A stretch of 64,000 nucleotides of DNA from Kyrpidia tusciae DSM 2912 (lineage in GTDB: Bacteria; Bacillota; Bacilli; Kyrpidiales; Kyrpidiaceae): contig NC_014098.1 in the NCBI RefSeq assembly GCF_000092905.1, forward strand, positions 3,100,001 to 3,164,000. Direction: 5' to 3'. The notes under the pieces are model-generated. The model searched no databases, was not told the origin of the DNA, and saw only the letters and a list, made by a program, of their open reading frames with translations. The translations under genes and the position numbers were made by a program. Position 1 is the first letter of the stretch. Each line of letters starts with the position of its first letter. Shown piece after piece: positions 25,460 through 33,439 of this stretch.

Positions 25460-25475
25460 AGCAAGAACAATGCCA
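25460..25475 (-). promoter_or_regulatory. Sigma-54 (-24/-12) promoter
   Basis: On the minus strand TGGCATTGTTCTTGCT matches TGGCAY-N5-TTGCW with the GG and GC exactly 12 bp apart (first G to first G). It is 67 bp before the GTG of the tartrate-type dehydrogenase gene. The adjacent gene upstream encodes a sigma-54 activator. Confidence 0.88.
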
Positions 25476-25701
25476 ATGGTGGAAATTCCTCGACCACTGG
25501 ACAGACGCCGAATTTTCGTCATTCACGATCCAAATCCAGGAAGATTGCAACCCATCGCAACAGCCTATCCAATCGGTCCGACATTCGAATGTTGCATCTT
25601 GTTTCATCCGGTTGCGGACGATCGAGTAGGCCGCCCCGACAATGTGGAGGTGAACCCGGTTCCGGATCGGTCGGCGAACATGAATGACGCGTCGGAGCGC
25701 G
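25476..25701. promoter_or_regulatory. Candidate upstream activator sites of the sigma-54 operon
   Basis: Between the -24 box and the activator gene lie a perfect 12-bp palindrome ACATTCGAATGT (25581-25592), the interrupted repeat TTGC-N8-GCAA near 25544-25559, and two further TTGC motifs near 25593 and 25611. Enhancer-binding proteins usually bind such dyads 80-200 bp upstream. Which one is used is inference. Confidence 0.4.
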
Positions 25702-27513
25702 CTAGAGGCCGTCTGCCCGCCGCTCCGCCGGCCGCCCCATCGCGCACCCATGCCGGCGGAGTTTCCGCCACAAGGTCGTCCGGTGCATCCCCAAACGCCG
25801 GGCGGCCCGTCCGATGCGCCCGCCTTCTTCCTCCAGCACCCGGCAAATGCGGGCCCACTCCCGTTCCCTGTCCCGGCCTCCCCAGTAGCGATCCGGGAAG
25901 ATGGGCGGCATCGCATCGCGGGGCGGCTGTTCCCCGCCGGGGTCTCGCGATACCCCCGGAACAATCTCCGAACTCCCGCTGTCCACCTCGGAATGCATTG
26001 TCTCGGCCCAGGCGGGACCATTCGCGGCCGGAGCCTCTCCGACGTCACCCGCGTCCCTTGCCGGAGCCCCCTCCATCCGAAACGGCAACCACACCCCGGG
26101 CTGAAACAGGCGAAGGGCCTGTCCCGCGTGACAGAGGACGATGGCCCGTTCCACCAGATTTCGCAATTCCCGCACATTTCCGGGCCACGGGTAGTCCTTC
26201 ATGCGCTCCAAATCTTCCTCCGGCGGAGGGAGGATGTGCTTGCCTCCCCCTTCTATCCATTCCCGCACGAACGCCCGCACCAGGTGCGGAATGTCCTCGG
26301 TCCGTTCCCGCAACGGCGGAACGGACAATACCAGCACGGCCAGCCGAAAAAAGAGATCCCGGCGAAACATGCCCCGTGCCATGAGGGATGTCAAATCCTG
26401 GTTTGTCGCGGCAATGATGCGCACATCCACGGGAATCACCCGGGTACCGCCTAAGCGCATCACCTCCCGTTCCTGCAACACCCGCAGGAGCCGGGCCTGA
26501 AGAGCGATGGGCAGCTCCCCGATTTCATCGAGAAACAGCGTTCCTCCGTGCGCCAGTTCGAACAGACCCTGCTTGCCTCCTTTTCGCGCCCCGGTGAACG
26601 ACCCTTCTTCATAACCGAACAACTCACTTTCCAACAGCGTCTCCGGTACCGCCGCACAATTCAGAGCCACAAAGGGGCCGCCCCTGCGACGGCTGGCGGA
26701 ATGGATCCCCTGGGCCAAAATCTCTTTCCCCGTTCCTGATTCTCCCATCAAAAGCACCGTGGAATCGACTCCTGCGTACCTTCGGGCCAATTCCACCAAC
26801 TCCCGCATGGCCGGAGACTCCGCCACCATATCTTCCAAGGTCCATTTCGCCGCGAGCCCCCGGTGATGCAGCTTGCGGCGAATCGACTGTTCGTATTGCT
26901 GCAGCTGGGTGACATCACGGAACGTGGACACAGCCCCGATCAGCTCTCCCCGCCGGATGATCGGAGCCCGGTTCGCCACCACCGTCCGGCCGCCGACCTG
27001 ACGCAGCTCATCTTTTTCCGGGGTCTTTCGCTCCAGCACCCGCGGAAGTCCGGCACCCGGGTTGAATTCCGTGACGATTTTCCCCAGGGCCTCCTGAACG
27101 GGTATTCCCAGGATCTCTCCGGCCGCCGGATTGAACACCACCACCCGGCCTTCGTTGTTCACACCGATAATGCCGTCGTGGGACAGATCCACGATTGTCC
27201 GGTAAAATTGCAGCTGTTGCTCAAGCATCGGGTACAGGGAGTCCATCCGCCGGACCGCTCCGCACAGGGCGGCCAAATATTCGGATCGTTCCCATAAACC
27301 AGGGTCGAGGATGACAGGCATTCCGGGCCCGGGGGCGGTCCGGCCTTCGGGCACCAGCCAAAGGGTGGCCGAGGATTCTGCCGGCCCCTCCTCGCCCGGA
27401 GGAGAACGGTCGCCTTTACAGACCGCCACGAACGCTTCCTCCCCCGCTTCCTGCAGCGCTTTCTCGATTCGCTTCCGTTCCGCTTTCGATCGGCAGACAA
27501 TTCCGATATCCAT
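25702..27513 (-). CDS. Sigma-54-dependent transcriptional activator
   Basis: This encodes 603 residues. There is a short N-terminal region (about 1-100, GIVCRSKAERKRIEKALQEA), then a PAS domain (about 105-215, IVDLSHDGIIGVNNEGRVVV, FNPAAGEILG). The AAA+ domain is at about 240-475: Walker A LLMGESGTGKEIL, the GAFTGA-type loop as GSFTGARKGG, Walker B GTLFLDEIGEL, and the arginine finger region RRDLFFRLAVLVLSVPPLRE. A variable linker precedes the C-terminal Fis-type helix-turn-helix (RIGRAARRLGMHRTTLWRKL). It probably activates the -24/-12 promoter at 25460. The PAS ligand is unknown. Confidence 0.95.
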   Translation of the reverse strand: MDIGIVCRSKAERKRIEKALQEAGEEAFVAVCKGDRSPPGEEGPAESSATLWLVPEGRTAPGPGMPVILDPGLWERSEYLAALCGAVRRMDSLYPMLEQQLQFYRTIVDLSHDGIIGVNNEGRVVVFNPAAGEILGIPVQEALGKIVTEFNPGAGLPRVLERKTPEKDELRQVGGRTVVANRAPIIRRGELIGAVSTFRDVTQLQQYEQSIRRKLHHRGLAAKWTLEDMVAESPAMRELVELARRYAGVDSTVLLMGESGTGKEILAQGIHSASRRRGGPFVALNCAAVPETLLESELFGYEEGSFTGARKGGKQGLFELAHGGTLFLDEIGELPIALQARLLRVLQEREVMRLGGTRVIPVDVRIIAATNQDLTSLMARGMFRRDLFFRLAVLVLSVPPLRERTEDIPHLVRAFVREWIEGGGKHILPPPEEDLERMKDYPWPGNVRELRNLVERAIVLCHAGQALRLFQPGVWLPFRMEGAPARDAGDVGEAPAANGPAWAETMHSEVDSGSSEIVPGVSRDPGGEQPPRDAMPPIFPDRYWGGRDREREWARICRVLEEEGGRIGRAARRLGMHRTTLWRKLRRHGCAMGRPAERRADGL

Positions 27514-27665
27514 GCACCGCTCCCCTTTCTCAGCGACGCGTCCCGGTTCTGCGACGACCCTACGTTTCCTCTCATTCTACACCACAACTCGAATTCCGAG
27601 AAAAATCGCCGCATCCGTGAACGCATCGGTCCCGGTTTGATATGTTCAGAGAAGGGGGAGAGCCC

Positions 27666-27745
27666 ATGACCGTCGGAGAGCCCTTTCGCATCAAAGACAT
27701 GCTTCGTCGTCCGATTTTTCAGGAAGCCAAACTGGTGTCCGGGGG
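27666..27745 (+). pseudogene. 5' remnant of a second PucR-family gene
   Basis: Twenty-six codons (MTVGEPFRIKDMLRRPIFQE, then AKLVSG) match the start of the PucR protein encoded at 775 (KPFCVKDVLQRPIFQEAKLV). The ribosome binding region GGGGGAGAGCCC is also similar. The frame ends in unrelated sequence. With the crotonase and CaiB pieces downstream it marks a lost second locus. Confidence 0.88.
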
Positions 27746-27842
27746 GGCGCGGCATACGGCGCCCGGTACGATGGGGGGATTGTACAATGAGTTTCAGATC
27801 GGCCCATAAATGGTATGAACCTTGCGTCATTTCGCTGATTGG

Positions 27843-27880
27843 ATGATTAAAACAGCTTGTTGTGGCTGTTCGAAACATCG
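27843..27880. repeat. 38-bp repeat, copy 1
   Basis: This stretch from ATGATTAAAACAGC to CGAAACATCG recurs inverted at 40233-40270 with one mismatch. Flanking sequences differ on both sides, so it is probably a short mobile-element end or an exchange scar. Confidence 0.85.
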
Positions 27881-27979
27881 ATATCTTACGCCAACGAAAC
27901 ATTTCGTGGATCCATTACGATGAGGCCGAATTTGCGGATGATGCAGGATTTGTAAAAGAATTTATGTCCGATTCAGGGC

Positions 27980-28573
27980 ATGAGCATCATGAAGGCAGCA
28001 GTGTGTAATGCCAGCCCGATGATCGCCCTGTCTTACATTGGTCTCTTCCGTGTGTTAGGGCAACTGTTCGAACCTGTGACCGTACCCCAGGCCGTGTGGA
28101 ACGAAGTGATGGCAAACCGAGGAGCGTTCGGAATAAAGGAACTGAAAAGTGCGGTGGAATACGGGGAAGTCATGGTCTTCCAAGTCCAGAACCAAACCCT
28201 TGTTGAAAAGTTGTCCGGTCGGTTGTATCGTGGTGAACTCGTCTATACCGGCCGAATCCTCGATGCCCGGACGGCCCTGTCCATGGGGGTCTTGAACTAC
28301 GTGGTGCCCCCGGAGCAACTGACCGATTTCACCGTAGATTTGGCACGCACCGTTCTCCGCCAATCCTACGCTTCGGTGGTCGCTGTCAAACGCAGCGTCC
28401 GCCGAATCATGGAGGGCGAAGCGGCCGAAGACACGCCGACCGACCGATACTGGGTGTACGGTCCGGATTGTTTCCCGGCCGTCTCACCTTTGCCACGCGT
28501 CAGTCCCGTTCGGGACACAAGGGAGATGCCGTGCGCGAGCGTCATACTCAGTGATCGCGGGGGAAAAACATGA
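27980..28573 (+). CDS. Chimeric ORF: PIN-domain (DUF3368/VapC-like) N terminus fused to crotonase C terminus
   Basis: The 197 codons are open. Residues 1-86 (AVCNASPMIALSYIGLFRVL, VTVPQAVWNEVM, VEKLSGRLYRGE) are a PIN-like DUF3368 domain, with Asn in place of the usual first Asp (CNAS for DAS). From about residue 87 (LVYTGRILDARTALSMGVLN, YVVPPEQLTD, YWVYGPDCFPAV) the sequence is the C-terminal third of the crotonase at 11861. The join lies near nucleotide 28236 and keeps frame. The last PIN motif is lost. It is probably a rearrangement product rather than an active toxin, though it could be expressed. Confidence 0.85.
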   Translation: MSIMKAAVCNASPMIALSYIGLFRVLGQLFEPVTVPQAVWNEVMANRGAFGIKELKSAVEYGEVMVFQVQNQTLVEKLSGRLYRGELVYTGRILDARTALSMGVLNYVVPPEQLTDFTVDLARTVLRQSYASVVAVKRSVRRIMEGEAAEDTPTDRYWVYGPDCFPAVSPLPRVSPVRDTREMPCASVILSDRGGKT

Positions 28574-28602
28574 CCATAGTCGATTTGACGCACATTCGAT
28601 TC
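28570..28602 (+). pseudogene. 5' remnant of a CaiB/BaiF CoA-transferase gene
   Basis: The ATG overlaps the chimeric ORF stop as ATGA, as in the intact operon at 12706, and the first codons (MTIVDLTHIR) match TIVDLTRIL there. Similarity ends after about ten codons. It completes the trace of a second PucR/crotonase/CaiB locus. Confidence 0.7.
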
Positions 28603-28666
28603 CAAAGCGTCGTCCGCAGACTGAACTTGACGCTTGCACACACTTCCGTGTCCCGCGCTCCTGTCC

Positions 28667-29344
28667 CTAAAGGACATCTCCAATCCTGCGATACGCACTG
28701 TGAAAGAACAGCAACGGCCGTCCCTCACCCGGGTGCAAAGTCACCACTTCTCCCACGTAGAACGTGTGATCTCCTCCATCATAACTGTCCCAAAGTCGGC
28801 AGGCCAAACTTGCCAAACAATCGGATAACACAGGTATATCCTCGCACCAGTGATAGGGCAAGGATTCTTCCACCATCCGATCCGGTTTCCCGGCAAAATG
28901 CCGGGAAACCGATACCTGATCCTCCCTCAGAATGTTGATGCCGAACCGTTTGGCTTGAGGACTCAACAGAACATCCACCGCCAACCCGTGATGGGGTGAA
29001 GCCCCCACCATCACCGGAACCACCGTCTTTCCGGACAAAAATCCCGGCGGCATCTGATCGAGAAACATTTTTAACAACCCGGAATACGAAGCTTTAAAGG
29101 TGGGGCTCGCCACGACGAGGAAATCCACCTCACTGATTCTGCCCAGCGCCTCTTCCACCGACGGACTGGGCCATTGGACCAACTCAGATCCCAACAGCGT
29201 CAGATCCTCCTGCGATTCCTCGACGGTGAATCCGTACGTCTTGGCCCGTTCGGCGACCTGCCGGACCACCTCTGAAGCAGCCTCCCACGTCCGCGAACGG
29301 GCCTTCGGATTTCCAACCACCATATGCATGTGTAAAACCGACAC
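28667..29344 (-). CDS. FMN reductase fused to the C-terminal half of a flavin reductase
   Basis: This encodes 225 residues from a GTG at 29344, six bases after AAAGGGGG. Residues 1-125 are an NAD(P)H-dependent FMN reductase of flavodoxin fold (VVGNPKARSRTWEAA, VVASPTFKASYSGLLKMFLD, VVPVMVGASPHHG). From about 135 the sequence switches to the split-barrel flavin reductase family (FGINILREDQVSVSRHFAGK, CRLWDSYDGGDHTFYVGEV, YRRIGDVL), without that family's N-terminal half. It probably supplies FMNH2 to the monooxygenase at 30432. Whether the tail is functional is open. Confidence 0.82.
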   Translation of the reverse strand: MSVLHMHMVVGNPKARSRTWEAASEVVRQVAERAKTYGFTVEESQEDLTLLGSELVQWPSPSVEEALGRISEVDFLVVASPTFKASYSGLLKMFLDQMPPGFLSGKTVVPVMVGASPHHGLAVDVLLSPQAKRFGINILREDQVSVSRHFAGKPDRMVEESLPYHWCEDIPVLSDCLASLACRLWDSYDGGDHTFYVGEVVTLHPGEGRPLLFFHSAYRRIGDVL

Positions 29345-29412
29345 ACCCATCCCCCTTTCCCCCTACGAGCCGCCCCCATCGCAACGATCAAGACACGACT
29401 CTCTCCGGGTGA

Positions 29413-30399
29413 TTACCTTCTTTCCCGGCCGGTGACCCGTGTGGGATGGTTAAGAGCGGTCAGCGGGGGATCTCCCCTCAAGACCCGGCGAACATTCCTT
29501 TGAATGACGTCCGTAATGCCGTCATAAGACTGATCTGTGCATCCCCCGATGTGCGGCGTGATGAGCAGGTTCCTCCCTCCCGCTGTCCAGGCGGAAGGAA
29601 TCGGCGGCGGTTCCTCCCGAACCACATCGAGACCCGCACCGGCGATCGCTCCCATGTCCAGTGCGGCCAACAACGCCTCTTCGTCCACCCAAATCCCCCG
29701 GGAAACATTGATGAAATAAGCGGACGGCTTCATCAGGAGAAAATCCCGCACAGTAAACGGGATGACCTCCGACGGAGAATTGGCCGAAGCGGTGACCACG
29801 ACAAAATCGGACTCTTGGAGCAACCGATCCCGCTCTTCCGGCCCGGCCAACCAATCAAATAGACCCGACAGAGAAGGGTCCGGGCTGCGTTTGATCCCGA
29901 TCAGCCGAACGCCAAAAGGAACCAGGCGTTCGGCCAGAGCTTTTCCGATCCCCCCCACGCCATAGATCCCGACCGTTCGATTCCGCAAGGAGACACCCAA
30001 TGGATTGCCCCAATCGCCGGACAAAAACCGCTCGCGAGCCTGTCGAATTCTTCGGGAGAGCGTCAGCATGTGCCATAAGGCGATTTCCGCCACGGATTCC
30101 GCATTTCCGGAACCGTAGGAGGGGACATTGGCCACCCACACCCCAAGCTCCGTGGCCGCCTCGACATCCACCGAGTCCACCCCCACTCCCGCCTGATGAA
30201 TCAGGCGCACCTCTCGGAGGCCCTCCAGCAGATCCCGATTCACGGGCTCCACCCCGGGAATCAGCACCTTCAACTCGGGATGCCGGATCAACTGATCCCT
30301 CTCCACCACATCCACCCCGACTTCGGGCAGTTTTGCCCTCAACTGTTCCAGCAGATTCCCCCAATTCTTGGAGACCAAACCCACTACGACCTTGTACAT
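29413..30399 (-). CDS. D-isomer-specific 2-hydroxyacid dehydrogenase
   Basis: This encodes 328 residues. It has the NAD-binding Rossmann domain with GIYGVGGIGKALAERL. The substrate and catalytic set is Arg in FINVSRGIWVDEEAL, Glu in VREEPPPIPS and His in LLITPHIGGCTDQS. The N-terminal part (LIHQAGVGVDSVDVEAA) is the catalytic domain. It would interconvert a 2-oxoacid and a D-2-hydroxyacid as part of the surrounding degradation operon. Confidence 0.93.
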   Translation of the reverse strand: MYKVVVGLVSKNWGNLLEQLRAKLPEVGVDVVERDQLIRHPELKVLIPGVEPVNRDLLEGLREVRLIHQAGVGVDSVDVEAATELGVWVANVPSYGSGNAESVAEIALWHMLTLSRRIRQARERFLSGDWGNPLGVSLRNRTVGIYGVGGIGKALAERLVPFGVRLIGIKRSPDPSLSGLFDWLAGPEERDRLLQESDFVVVTASANSPSEVIPFTVRDFLLMKPSAYFINVSRGIWVDEEALLAALDMGAIAGAGLDVVREEPPPIPSAWTAGGRNLLITPHIGGCTDQSYDGITDVIQRNVRRVLRGDPPLTALNHPTRVTGRERR

Positions 30400-30431
30400 C
30401 GCGGTTCGATCATTCCTTTCGAACTCTCTTT

Positions 30432-31775
30432 TCAGGAGTGAACCATGCTCTTGGGGGCAGGCCGACTCAGCCCCAGATGATCCCGCAACGTCACTCCCGT
30501 GTACTCTTTCCGGAATATGCCGCGCCGTTGCAGCTCCGGCACCACCAGCCGAACAAAGTCTTCAAAACTGCCCGGCAAGACGCAGGGAGTGAGCACAAAA
30601 CCGTCGCACGCTTCTTCCCGAAACATCGCCTCCATGGCATCGGCCACTTGGGCCGGCGTCCCCACCAACTGCGGCGTCAGTTCACTCGTTGCAAAACGTT
30701 TGGCCGCGTCGCCCAAGCTCAGATTTTCGCTCTGGGTTCCCTGAAGGATCACGTCAAAGGAACCACGGGATCCCTCTTCAAGATAGACCTGGCGAATCGG
30801 TTCGTCCAAAGGGTATTTGGACAGATCAATGCCGATATGACTGGACATGGTCGATAAGCCGACAACCGGATGCACCAGCTCATTGACAAAATCCGCCTTC
30901 TCCCTGGCGAGCGCCTCCGTCTCGCCGACAATGACTTGCAGGGCCGGCAGAATGGCGCACTCCTCCGGCTCGCGCCCGTATCTGGCCATCCGAGATTTCA
31001 CGTCCCGATAGAAGTTTTTCATCTCTTCCACCCGGTGGTGGAGCGTGAAGATCACCTCGCCCCACCGGGCTGCGAATTCTCTCCCCCTCTCCGAGGATCC
31101 CGCCTGCATGAGCACCGGATATCCCTGAGGACCGCGGGGCAAGGTGAGCGGGCCTTTTACTTTTAACCACGTTCCCGCGTGATCAACCGCGTGAACCTTG
31201 GACGGATCGGCGTACACGCCGGTTTCCCGGTCCATCACGATCGCGTCTTCCTCCCAACTGTCCCACAGTTTTAAGCAAACTTCAAGGAATTCATCCGCCC
31301 GATCGTACCGCTTGTCGCGATCGGGAATCCGCTCAAAACCGAAGTTTTGCGCCTCGGCATGGGTGCTGGACGTCACAATGTTCCACGCGATGCGTCCTTT
31401 GGTCAAGTGATCCAATGTGCAGAGCGTCCGAGCGATATAAAACGGAGCATAGAAGGTCGTGGACAACGTCGCTCCCAAGCCCAACCTCTCCGTCGCCGTC
31501 GCGACCATCGCCAAGACAGAAACCGGATCCAGCGACATCGATCCCTGTCCCCCGTACTTCACCCCGACCTCGTACCCTCCTTGAAAACCGCCGTAGACGC
31601 ACAACACGTCGGGAAAAAACAACATGTCAAACTTTCCTTGTTCCAAAACCCGGCCGATCTGCTGATATAACTCAACCGCAAAAAGATTGCGGTGAGTCGC
31701 CGGGTGACGCCACATCCCGTGATGATGATTCGTCGGGCTCAGATACAAGTACGCAACTAAATGCATGTGTTTCAT
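30432..31775 (-). CDS. LLM-class flavin-dependent monooxygenase (NtaA/SnaA/DszA group)
   Basis: This encodes 447 residues. Typical features are HHHGMWRHP near the N terminus, FDMLFFPDVLCVYGGFQGGY, LGLGATLSTTFYAPF, GRIAWNIVTSSTHAEAQNFG and GYPVLMQAGSSERGREFAAR. The group uses reduced FMN made by a partner reductase to oxidise C-N or C-S bonds in chelators, sulfones or heterocycles. A candidate reductase is encoded at 28667. RidA and an importer lie in the same operon. The substrate is not identifiable. Confidence 0.92.
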   Translation of the reverse strand: MKHMHLVAYLYLSPTNHHHGMWRHPATHRNLFAVELYQQIGRVLEQGKFDMLFFPDVLCVYGGFQGGYEVGVKYGGQGSMSLDPVSVLAMVATATERLGLGATLSTTFYAPFYIARTLCTLDHLTKGRIAWNIVTSSTHAEAQNFGFERIPDRDKRYDRADEFLEVCLKLWDSWEEDAIVMDRETGVYADPSKVHAVDHAGTWLKVKGPLTLPRGPQGYPVLMQAGSSERGREFAARWGEVIFTLHHRVEEMKNFYRDVKSRMARYGREPEECAILPALQVIVGETEALAREKADFVNELVHPVVGLSTMSSHIGIDLSKYPLDEPIRQVYLEEGSRGSFDVILQGTQSENLSLGDAAKRFATSELTPQLVGTPAQVADAMEAMFREEACDGFVLTPCVLPGSFEDFVRLVVPELQRRGIFRKEYTGVTLRDHLGLSRPAPKSMVHS

Positions 31776-31814
31776 GATCTTTTCCCTCCACCGTCATCCT
31801 GTTTTCGTCCGCGT

Positions 31815-32225
31815 TCAACGAACAACCCGGGGTTGCGTTGTCGCCACAACTTCGACTTCGATCAGGCCCACCACCAAAGGCGCTCCCACCGTCGTCCGAG
31901 CCGGATAAGGCTCGGTGAAACATTCGTAAAACAGTTCGTTCCACACAGGGAAATCTTCGGTGTTCTTCAGATAGGCCTTCACTTTCACCACATGGTCCAA
32001 GTTCAGCCCGGCCGCCCGCAGCATCTTGTCGACGTTGTCGAGGGCCGTGCGGGCGTGCTCCTTGAAGTCCGCCTCATGCGCCACTTCCCCGGTGGCCGGA
32101 TCCAACCCCGTCATACCGCTGATCAAGAATATCTCTCCGATCTGCACCACCGGGGTCGTACGCAACTGAAATTTTTCATTCAGGACCTGAAACGCGTCCA
32201 CCGGTCCAAGCAATTTTAACATCAT
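31815..32225 (-). CDS. RidA-family (YjgF/YER057c/UK114) protein
   Basis: This encodes 136 residues. The family core is present: EIFLISGMTGLDPATGEVAH, ALDNVDKMLRAAGLNLDHVV and PARTTVGAPLV with the key Arg that binds the carboxylate of enamine/imine intermediates. Glu in GLIEVEVVAT is also present. RidA proteins hydrolyse reactive imines. Next to a monooxygenase this resembles RutC in the pyrimidine Rut pathway. AAGGAAGG precedes the ATG. Confidence 0.92.
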   Translation of the reverse strand: MMLKLLGPVDAFQVLNEKFQLRTTPVVQIGEIFLISGMTGLDPATGEVAHEADFKEHARTALDNVDKMLRAAGLNLDHVVKVKAYLKNTEDFPVWNELFYECFTEPYPARTTVGAPLVVGLIEVEVVATTQPRVVR

Positions 32226-32254
32226 CAGCCGCCCTTCCTTTCTTGGTTTATAGA

Positions 32255-33421
32255 TTATTGGTATGGAACAAACTTCCCGTTTTTCACCGTTAAAATGATG
32301 GAGGGGGATCCTTGAATGTCTCCATTCTTATCAAAAGTGATTTTTCCAGCGATCCCTTGAAATCCCCCCGGATCCCGAAGCACCGTTTTGATGGCGTCAA
32401 AAGAGAGAGAATGGGCCTTCTCGATCGCCTGCTTCAGGATGTGGACACTGTCGTACGCGAGGTGTCCCAAGAATCCCGGTTCTTTTCCGTATTTCTCCTT
32501 GTAGCGCGCCACGTATTTTTGCGCTTGATCACTGGAAATCAGCGTGACCGGCGTCAGCGTTTCCATGACGACATTCTCTGCGGCAGGTCCCGCCAAGGCA
32601 ATGAACTGCTGATCATAGTTGCTGTTTCCCATCAGATATTGGGTCTCCAACCCCAGGGCTTTCCCCTGTTTCACGAGAGCCGCCCCCTCAGGGTAGTATC
32701 CGGAGTAATAAAACAGGTCCGGATTCATTGACTTGATCTTGGTCAACACCGGAGAATAGTCCTTTTCCCCCGGCGTGATCGCTTCAAAATCGACCACTTT
32801 GCCGCCCATTTGTTCGAATGCATCTTTGAAATACGTCGCCAACCCTTTCGAATAGGTGCTGTTGTCGTGAATGACCGCCGCCGTTTTTGCCCCGAGTCTT
32901 TCCGCCGCCACCTTGGCATCCATGGCGCCAAACTGATCGTCCTTCGGGGACATCCGAAACACGTTGTCAAATCCCATTTGTGTCAACTTGGGATTGCTCG
33001 CGGGCGGAAACATCAGAACGCCCCCTTGGGAATAGACTTGCTCGGTCGCCATGGCGGTGGAACTGGACAACGGGCCGAGTACGGCAATGACCTTCTCGTC
33101 AACAAGCCGACTGGCCACATTCAATGCCCCTTCATTGGACATGGTGTCATCCTCGGCGACGAATTGGATAGGGTGCCCAAGAATTCCCCCGGACTGATTG
33201 ATCTCCTCAATGGCCAGGGCCGCAGCGTCTCGATAGTCGGTTCCCCATGACGCGGTCGACCCGCTGAGAGGCGCGCTCAACCCGATTTTGACCGGTGCCG
33301 CGTCCCCCTGCGCATCATTGGTGGTACTGCTGCCCGAGCCACAACCGACGATGGATCCCACAGCCGCAAGAAGCCCTATGGCCGTGAACAAGATTTTGCG
33401 TGGTGTTGCTTTCATTTCCAC
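32255..33421 (-). CDS. Branched-chain amino acid-type ABC transporter substrate-binding lipoprotein
   Basis: This encodes 388 residues from a GTG nine bases after GGGAGG. The signal peptide ends in a lipobox (SIVGC at about residues 23-27), so the protein is lipid-anchored outside the membrane. PVKIGLSAPLSGSTASWGTD and QFVAEDDTMSNEGALNVASR, then VLGPLSSSTAMATEQVYSQG, are typical of LivJ/LivK-like binding proteins. The genes for both permeases and both ATPases follow upstream. The ligand may be an amide or amino-acid-like xenobiotic rather than leucine. Confidence 0.93.
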   Translation of the reverse strand: MEMKATPRKILFTAIGLLAAVGSIVGCGSGSSTTNDAQGDAAPVKIGLSAPLSGSTASWGTDYRDAAALAIEEINQSGGILGHPIQFVAEDDTMSNEGALNVASRLVDEKVIAVLGPLSSSTAMATEQVYSQGGVLMFPPASNPKLTQMGFDNVFRMSPKDDQFGAMDAKVAAERLGAKTAAVIHDNSTYSKGLATYFKDAFEQMGGKVVDFEAITPGEKDYSPVLTKIKSMNPDLFYYSGYYPEGAALVKQGKALGLETQYLMGNSNYDQQFIALAGPAAENVVMETLTPVTLISSDQAQKYVARYKEKYGKEPGFLGHLAYDSVHILKQAIEKAHSLSFDAIKTVLRDPGGFQGIAGKITFDKNGDIQGSPSIILTVKNGKFVPYQ

Positions 33422-33439
33422 AAGATTGTTCCTCCCGTG

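Larger units (their letters stand above)
27514..27979. other. Rearranged intergenic stretch upstream of the PIN chimera
   Basis: Besides the PucR remnant (27666) and the 38-bp repeat (27843) it holds a short plus-strand reading frame, about 27862-28008. That frame ends EFMSDSGHEHHEGSSV and overlaps the PIN start. It may be a truncated antitoxin, but I do not recognise it. Confidence 0.3.
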
